This document shows positions 14,531-17,262 of a stretch of 17,262 bases of DNA, one piece after another. Origin of the DNA: Candidatus Peregrinibacteria bacterium. GTDB lineage: Bacteria; Patescibacteriota; Gracilibacteria; Peribacterales; Peribacteraceae. A program made the translations under genes and the position numbers. Each line of letters starts with the position of its first letter. Position 1 is the first letter of the stretch. The DNA lies in the NCBI GenBank assembly GCA_016215715.1, contig JACRIG010000100.1:1-17262 (forward strand). Direction: 5' to 3'. Under the pieces are notes generated by a model. It saw nothing but the letters and a program-made list of their open reading frames with translations, searched no databases and was not told the DNA's origin.

Positions 14531-15082
14531 GTGCTCGAAGCCCTCATCCTTGCGCTCTGCATGCTGCTGCTTTCGCTGAACCTGCCGATCTGGGTGCAGC
14601 TCCTGATTCTCTGCGGGGTCACGATTCTGATCATCCCGAGCATCTCCGCGATGCTCGGCGGCGCGCCGTTCGTCCCGACGAATCGATCCTCTTTTACACG
14701 GATGATGCAGTGGGCAAACATTAAAAAAGGCGAGCGCGTCTACGACCTCGGCTGCGGCGACGGGCGTTTCGTTTTTGCAGCAGCGGCTGCGGGAGCGAAT
14801 GCAACGGGCTACGAACTTTCGATTCCCGTCTGGCTCCTCGCAAAAATCCGTTCGTTTTTTCATCCCCGCTCTTCCATTCAGTACAAAAACTTCTGGAAGC
14901 AGGACTACCGCGATGCGGATGTCATCTTCGTTTATCTGCTCCCGAAAACCATGCAGACCTTCAGAAAAAAAATCTGGCCGCAGCTGCGCACAGGCACCCG
15001 TGTGATTTCCCACGCGTTTGCGATGGAGGGAATTACGCCGGAGAAGAAGGAAGGGACGGTGATGATGTATGTGAAGAAATGA
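14531..15082 (+). CDS. Membrane-anchored class I SAM-dependent methyltransferase
   Basis: The 183-residue product starts with two closely spaced hydrophobic helices at about 3-18 and 19-38, so it should be tied to the inner membrane with the enzyme part in the cytoplasm. The SAM-binding motif I YDLGCGDGRF is at 71-80 and a motif-II-like GYELS at 93-97. DADVIFVYLLPKTM, equivalent to motif IV, and a short C-terminal sheet follow. The domain is small, about 130 residues. The start is GTG, the first possible one that includes the membrane helices. The substrate is unknown; lipid or protein targets at the membrane are plausible. It follows the VirB4-like gene by 83 bases that hold a short repeat and a possible promoter. 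Confidence 0.87.
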   Translation: MLEALILALCMLLLSLNLPIWVQLLILCGVTILIIPSISAMLGGAPFVPTNRSSFTRMMQWANIKKGERVYDLGCGDGRFVFAAAAAGANATGYELSIPVWLLAKIRSFFHPRSSIQYKNFWKQDYRDADVIFVYLLPKTMQTFRKKIWPQLRTGTRVISHAFAMEGITPEKKEGTVMMYVKK

Positions 15083-15126
15083 TAGATTTGACAGAAACGG
15101 AACATTGCAAAATTTATATATTATAG

Positions 15127-15132
15127 TATAAT
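15127..15132 (+). promoter_or_regulatory. Perfect -10 (TATAAT) near the start of the 184-residue gene
   Basis: TATAAT lies 4 bases before the ATG at 15137, so transcription would start within or after that codon and favour the in-frame ATG at 15152. An alternative is TTGACA (15088-15093) with TTTATA (15113-15118), spacing 19, which would include the first ATG. The two cannot be separated by reading alone. Confidence 0.5.
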
Positions 15133-15136
15133 ATTA

Positions 15137-15691
15137 ATGGAAATTTTTGCTATGGATCACAATACGAAAACACTGGCGAAGCTTGAAGAAATACTTGTCC
15201 AGGAGGGCGAGGATGGGCCCGTACTCTGTATTCATGGACATGAAGTAGCTATTGCACAAGCGAAAGCATCAGGAAGACTGAGACCATCGGGAAGAGTGGG
15301 CTTACCTCTTATCGATGGAATTGCGACAACCTCGACCGAACAGATTCTTCACCTCTGTCCGTATTTTGGCCATCGAACATGCGCACACAGAGATAACCTT
15401 GGTACGAATGTATACGAAGATGAAATTGAAATGCTACACGCAGAAGGTCTTATCGACGCCGAGCGGTACTATGCTCTCCGTGAACAAAATAACACTGCTA
15501 TTCATGCAGTAGGACGTTTGGATTCCTATGCTCGTACGTTTGCCAAAGAAAATGTTGCAGATCCAAAAAAATTCTTCGAACAAAGAAAAGATCTGGAGGA
15601 ACGTCATTTAGCTACTTGGAAAAATATTGTAAATCCCTTACGCAAAGAACTACTTGGCGTATTGCGTGGTAGAGCACGAAAAGCTTCATGA
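15137..15691 (+). CDS. Hypothetical protein with a Cys/His cluster
   Basis: The product is 184 residues from the ATG at 15137, or 179 from the one at 15152. I recognise no family. A cluster of H72, C74, H79, C82 and H84 (HLCPYFGHRTCAH) could bind a metal ion, with C31/H33/H35 (CIHGH) a possible second site. The rest is mostly charged helix (EDEIEMLHAEGLIDAERYYALREQ, FFEQRKDLEERHLATW) with a basic end (RGRARKAS). There is no signal peptide or membrane helix, so it is probably cytoplasmic. The gene is visibly AT-richer than its neighbours and uses codons such as AGA, ATA and CTA that they mostly avoid, which may mean recent arrival. A small hairpin separates it from the convergent phosphoesterase gene. 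Confidence 0.75.
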   Translation: MEIFAMDHNTKTLAKLEEILVQEGEDGPVLCIHGHEVAIAQAKASGRLRPSGRVGLPLIDGIATTSTEQILHLCPYFGHRTCAHRDNLGTNVYEDEIEMLHAEGLIDAERYYALREQNNTAIHAVGRLDSYARTFAKENVADPKKFFEQRKDLEERHLATWKNIVNPLRKELLGVLRGRARKAS

Positions 15692-15692
15692 A

Positions 15693-15712
15693 CAACGATA
15701 TAGGAATCGTTG
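15693..15712. terminator. Small hairpin between convergent genes
   Basis: CAACGAT (15693-15699) pairs with ATCGTTG (15706-15712) around a 6-base loop, in the 31 bases between two convergent stop codons. Neither strand has a T run after it, so termination is only suggested by position. Confidence 0.4.
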
Positions 15713-15722
15713 CAATATGAAT

Positions 15723-16712
15723 TTATTGTGCGCTGTTTTCTTCCTTCCCTTCTTCCACCACCTTCCATCTCACTTCCGGCTTCAGCTTCCCCGGCAACGC
15801 AAACCCCGCAGCCCGCTTGTGACCGCCACCACTTAATCGTCCCGCCATTTCGTTCACGTCGACATCGTCACGAAGCGTGCGGATCGATCCCTTCACTTTC
15901 CCGTCGCGCTCGGAGAGGACCATCGAGAAGCGCATGCCCGGAACGGCGTTCACGTAATCGATGGCTCCAGTAAGTTCGCTGTAGTCCGCTCCCGTTGCGC
16001 GGAAGTCGCCTTCGGTGACGGCGGAGATGGCGCCTCCTTCTTCCGAAATGCTGATTTTTTCGAGCACTCTTCCCCAAAGCTTGAGAGTGGAAAGTTTGGC
16101 AGTGCGGAAGACCGCGCTGACAATGAGTTGCTGACGTGCTCCCGCGCGGAGTAAGCGTGCAACGGTCCGGTAGACCGCAGCGGTGGTGTTGCTGTGGAGC
16201 AGTCCACCGGTATCGGTATAGACGCCCGTGAGGAGGCAGGTGGCAATGTCGCCGGTTATGCTCCAATGGAGCACATCTGCAAGCAACACAACAATTTCGC
16301 AACTGGAGGCGGCAGTCGGCACGACGATGTTGACGGTACCAAAATTTGAATTACTCGGATGATGATCGATGTTCACAACCGGCATCGACTTATCGAAGAG
16401 CATCGGATGGCTCTCGTGCAGATCGGTGAGCTTGGGTTCGGCACTGTCGACAATTACGACTGCATCTCCCTCCTGTATCGCAGGCGGCCCCTGCAGACGC
16501 TGGACGGAAGGAAGGAAGTGAAACGTCTCGGGTGCGGGATCGGTGCAGTGCATACTGACACGCGCGGAGGGAAAGTGCTGCTCGAGGAGCAGGCCGATCC
16601 CGAGGACGGCTCCGACAGCATCGCCGTCCGGATTCCTGTGACAGATGCAGAGTATGCGCTTCGCGGCTGCGAAGATTGCTGCTGCCTTCTCTGCGTCGGT
16701 TGCGTTGACCAT
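15723..16712 (-). CDS. DHH/DHHA1 phosphoesterase, NrnA/RecJ-like
   Basis: The 329-residue product matches the DHH superfamily of Mn-dependent phosphoesterases. HRNPDGDAVG (25-34), VDSAE (88-92), the signature DHH (116-118) and TDTGG (166-170) supply the metal ligands. The DHHA1 domain ends with GGGHKRAAG (295-303), which contacts the substrate. Length and order fit NrnA-type enzymes, which degrade very short RNAs, pAp or cyclic dinucleotides, rather than full RecJ. The ATG at 16712 gives the usual ~24 residues before the first motif. An ATG at 16757 would add 15 residues of atypical sequence. A possible -10 (TACGCT, 16722-16727) lies 9 bases before the chosen start. It is convergent with the 184-residue gene and divergent from fmt. 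No membrane or ligand-sensing domain is present, so it is not a GdpP-type protein. Confidence 0.92.
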   Translation of the reverse strand: MVNATDAEKAAAIFAAAKRILCICHRNPDGDAVGAVLGIGLLLEQHFPSARVSMHCTDPAPETFHFLPSVQRLQGPPAIQEGDAVVIVDSAEPKLTDLHESHPMLFDKSMPVVNIDHHPSNSNFGTVNIVVPTAASSCEIVVLLADVLHWSITGDIATCLLTGVYTDTGGLLHSNTTAAVYRTVARLLRAGARQQLIVSAVFRTAKLSTLKLWGRVLEKISISEEGGAISAVTEGDFRATGADYSELTGAIDYVNAVPGMRFSMVLSERDGKVKGSIRTLRDDVDVNEMAGRLSGGGHKRAAGFALPGKLKPEVRWKVVEEGKEENSAQ

Positions 16713-16835
16713 AAGGGAGGAAGCGTACGTGGATTCGAACACTCGGACAACACGCATCAGGTTGCGTTATCAGGCAAGATGATTCGTGACAAATCATTGT
16801 CGTTTTTGTTTTACTACACTGGCCAGTTCGTTCGT

Positions 16836-16938
16836 GGAGGGGTTCCGCCGGCTCGGGGGGGGTCGGTCAGCGGGAATGCACAGCCGGCGGCGAACTTTTC
16901 TTTGTAACTTTCTTTTCTTTGGTCGAGAAAAGAAAGTT
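16836..16938 (+). repeat. Composite interspersed repeat, copy 3
   Basis: The 65-bp core (16836-16900) differs from copies 1 and 2 mainly by a T after the run of 8 G. Here the short CTCAGGA-type element is absent and the core runs within a few bases into a perfect 13-base-pair hairpin, AACTTTCTTTTCT (16906-16918) with AGAAAAGAAAGTT (16926-16938). It lies between the divergent phosphoesterase and fmt genes, 48 bases before the fmt ATG. Confidence 0.95.
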
Positions 16939-16970
16939 AGGTCCGAAGTACAAGCCAATATTTATCACAC

Positions 16971-16979
16971 TGCTACACT
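16971..16979 (+). promoter_or_regulatory. Extended -10 promoter of fmt
   Basis: TG-C-TACACT ends 7 bases before the ATG at 16987, predicting a leaderless or nearly leaderless mRNA. It repeats the TGCTACA pattern found before the gene at 7341. Confidence 0.55.
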
Positions 16980-16986
16980 ATCTCCG

Positions 16987-17262
16987 ATGTCCCGCTTCAA
17001 AATCATCTTCTGCGGCACCCCCTCCTTCGCCCTTCCTTCTCTCAACACTCTCGCCGCTGATCCCGCTTTCGAGATTCTCCTCGTCGTCACCCAACCCGAT
17101 CAGCCGGTCGGCCGCAAGCAGGTGATTACACCGCCGCCGGTGAAAGTGCGGGCAGAGGAATTACATCTTCCCGTCTTCCAGCCAAAAAACGTGAGTGAAG
17201 AATTACCGCAGTATTTAGAGGAAAACAGTATCCCGAAGCCGGATTTTTTAATCGTTGTCGCG
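16987..17262 (+). CDS. fmt: Methionyl-tRNA formyltransferase (5' part only)
   Basis: The 92 codons seen run off the right edge. MSRFKIIFCGTPSFALPSL is the classic N-terminus of Fmt, followed by VVTQPDQPVGRKQ (residues 34-46), where the GR-K loop binds the initiator tRNA, then TPPPVKVRAEELHLPVFQPKN and a PDFLIVVA strand. The enzyme adds a formyl group from 10-formyl-THF to Met-tRNA of initiation. It is the core fold of the formyltransferase superfamily, usually about 310 residues, so about two thirds are missing. It has its own promoter and repeat copy 3 upstream. Confidence 0.95.
   Translation, partial: MSRFKIIFCGTPSFALPSLNTLAADPAFEILLVVTQPDQPVGRKQVITPPPVKVRAEELHLPVFQPKNVSEELPQYLEENSIPKPDFLIVVA

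Overview
The window is a gene-dense stretch of a bacterial chromosome with moderately high GC and intergenic gaps of mostly 25 to 250 bases. UGA, UAA and UAG all act as stops, so the genetic code is the ordinary bacterial one. The gene content suggests a member of the Candidate Phyla Radiation (Patescibacteria), perhaps near Peribacteria/Peregrinibacteria. The clues are a membrane-anchored MurF-like ligase, a FemAB-type enzyme, a VirB4-like ATPase with no other secretion genes beside it, many small lipo- and membrane proteins, and few Shine-Dalgarno sequences. This placement is inference; no rRNA or tRNA gene was seen.

Layout. 1-1980 (minus) is a Hanks-type Ser/Thr kinase with one membrane helix; it runs off the left edge. 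2125-2970 (minus) is a secreted or anchored protein built on 33-bp tandem repeats, with a clear promoter and a terminator. 3171-7146 (plus) is a cell-wall cluster: MurF-like ligase, DegT/DnrJ/EryC1-family aminotransferase, and FemAB-family aminoacyl transferase. 7341-7628 (plus) is a 95-residue membrane protein. 7812-11003 (minus) holds argS followed by a lipoprotein with two SH3 domains and a deacetylase-like domain that has lost its catalytic residues. 11441-15691 (plus) holds a coiled-coil lipoprotein, a VirB4-like ATPase, a membrane-anchored methyltransferase and an AT-richer unknown gene. 15723-16712 (minus) is a DHH/DHHA1 phosphoesterase. 16987 onward is the start of fmt, cut by the right edge.

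Three things stand out beyond the gene list. (1) A GC-rich 65-bp element occurs three times in the same orientation (7170, 11250, 16836). Each copy is followed by a polypyrimidine/polypurine hairpin, and each lies just upstream of a plus-strand gene. A second short element, joined to two of these copies, also occurs inside the FemAB gene. (2) Several genes have a -10-like hexamer only 6-8 bases before the start codon, which predicts leaderless mRNAs. The same spacing hints that the MurF-like gene starts upstream of its first ATG, because the reading frame before that ATG encodes another membrane helix. (3) Two cell-wall genes carry four tandem 7-base units inside apparent surface loops. Seven is not a multiple of three, so gain or loss of a unit would shift the frame.

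The genes centre on the cell envelope (wall precursor synthesis, cross-bridges, lipoproteins, a transport-type ATPase), interleaved with core translation genes (argS, fmt). I see no CRISPR array, transposase, prophage or toxin-antitoxin pair.
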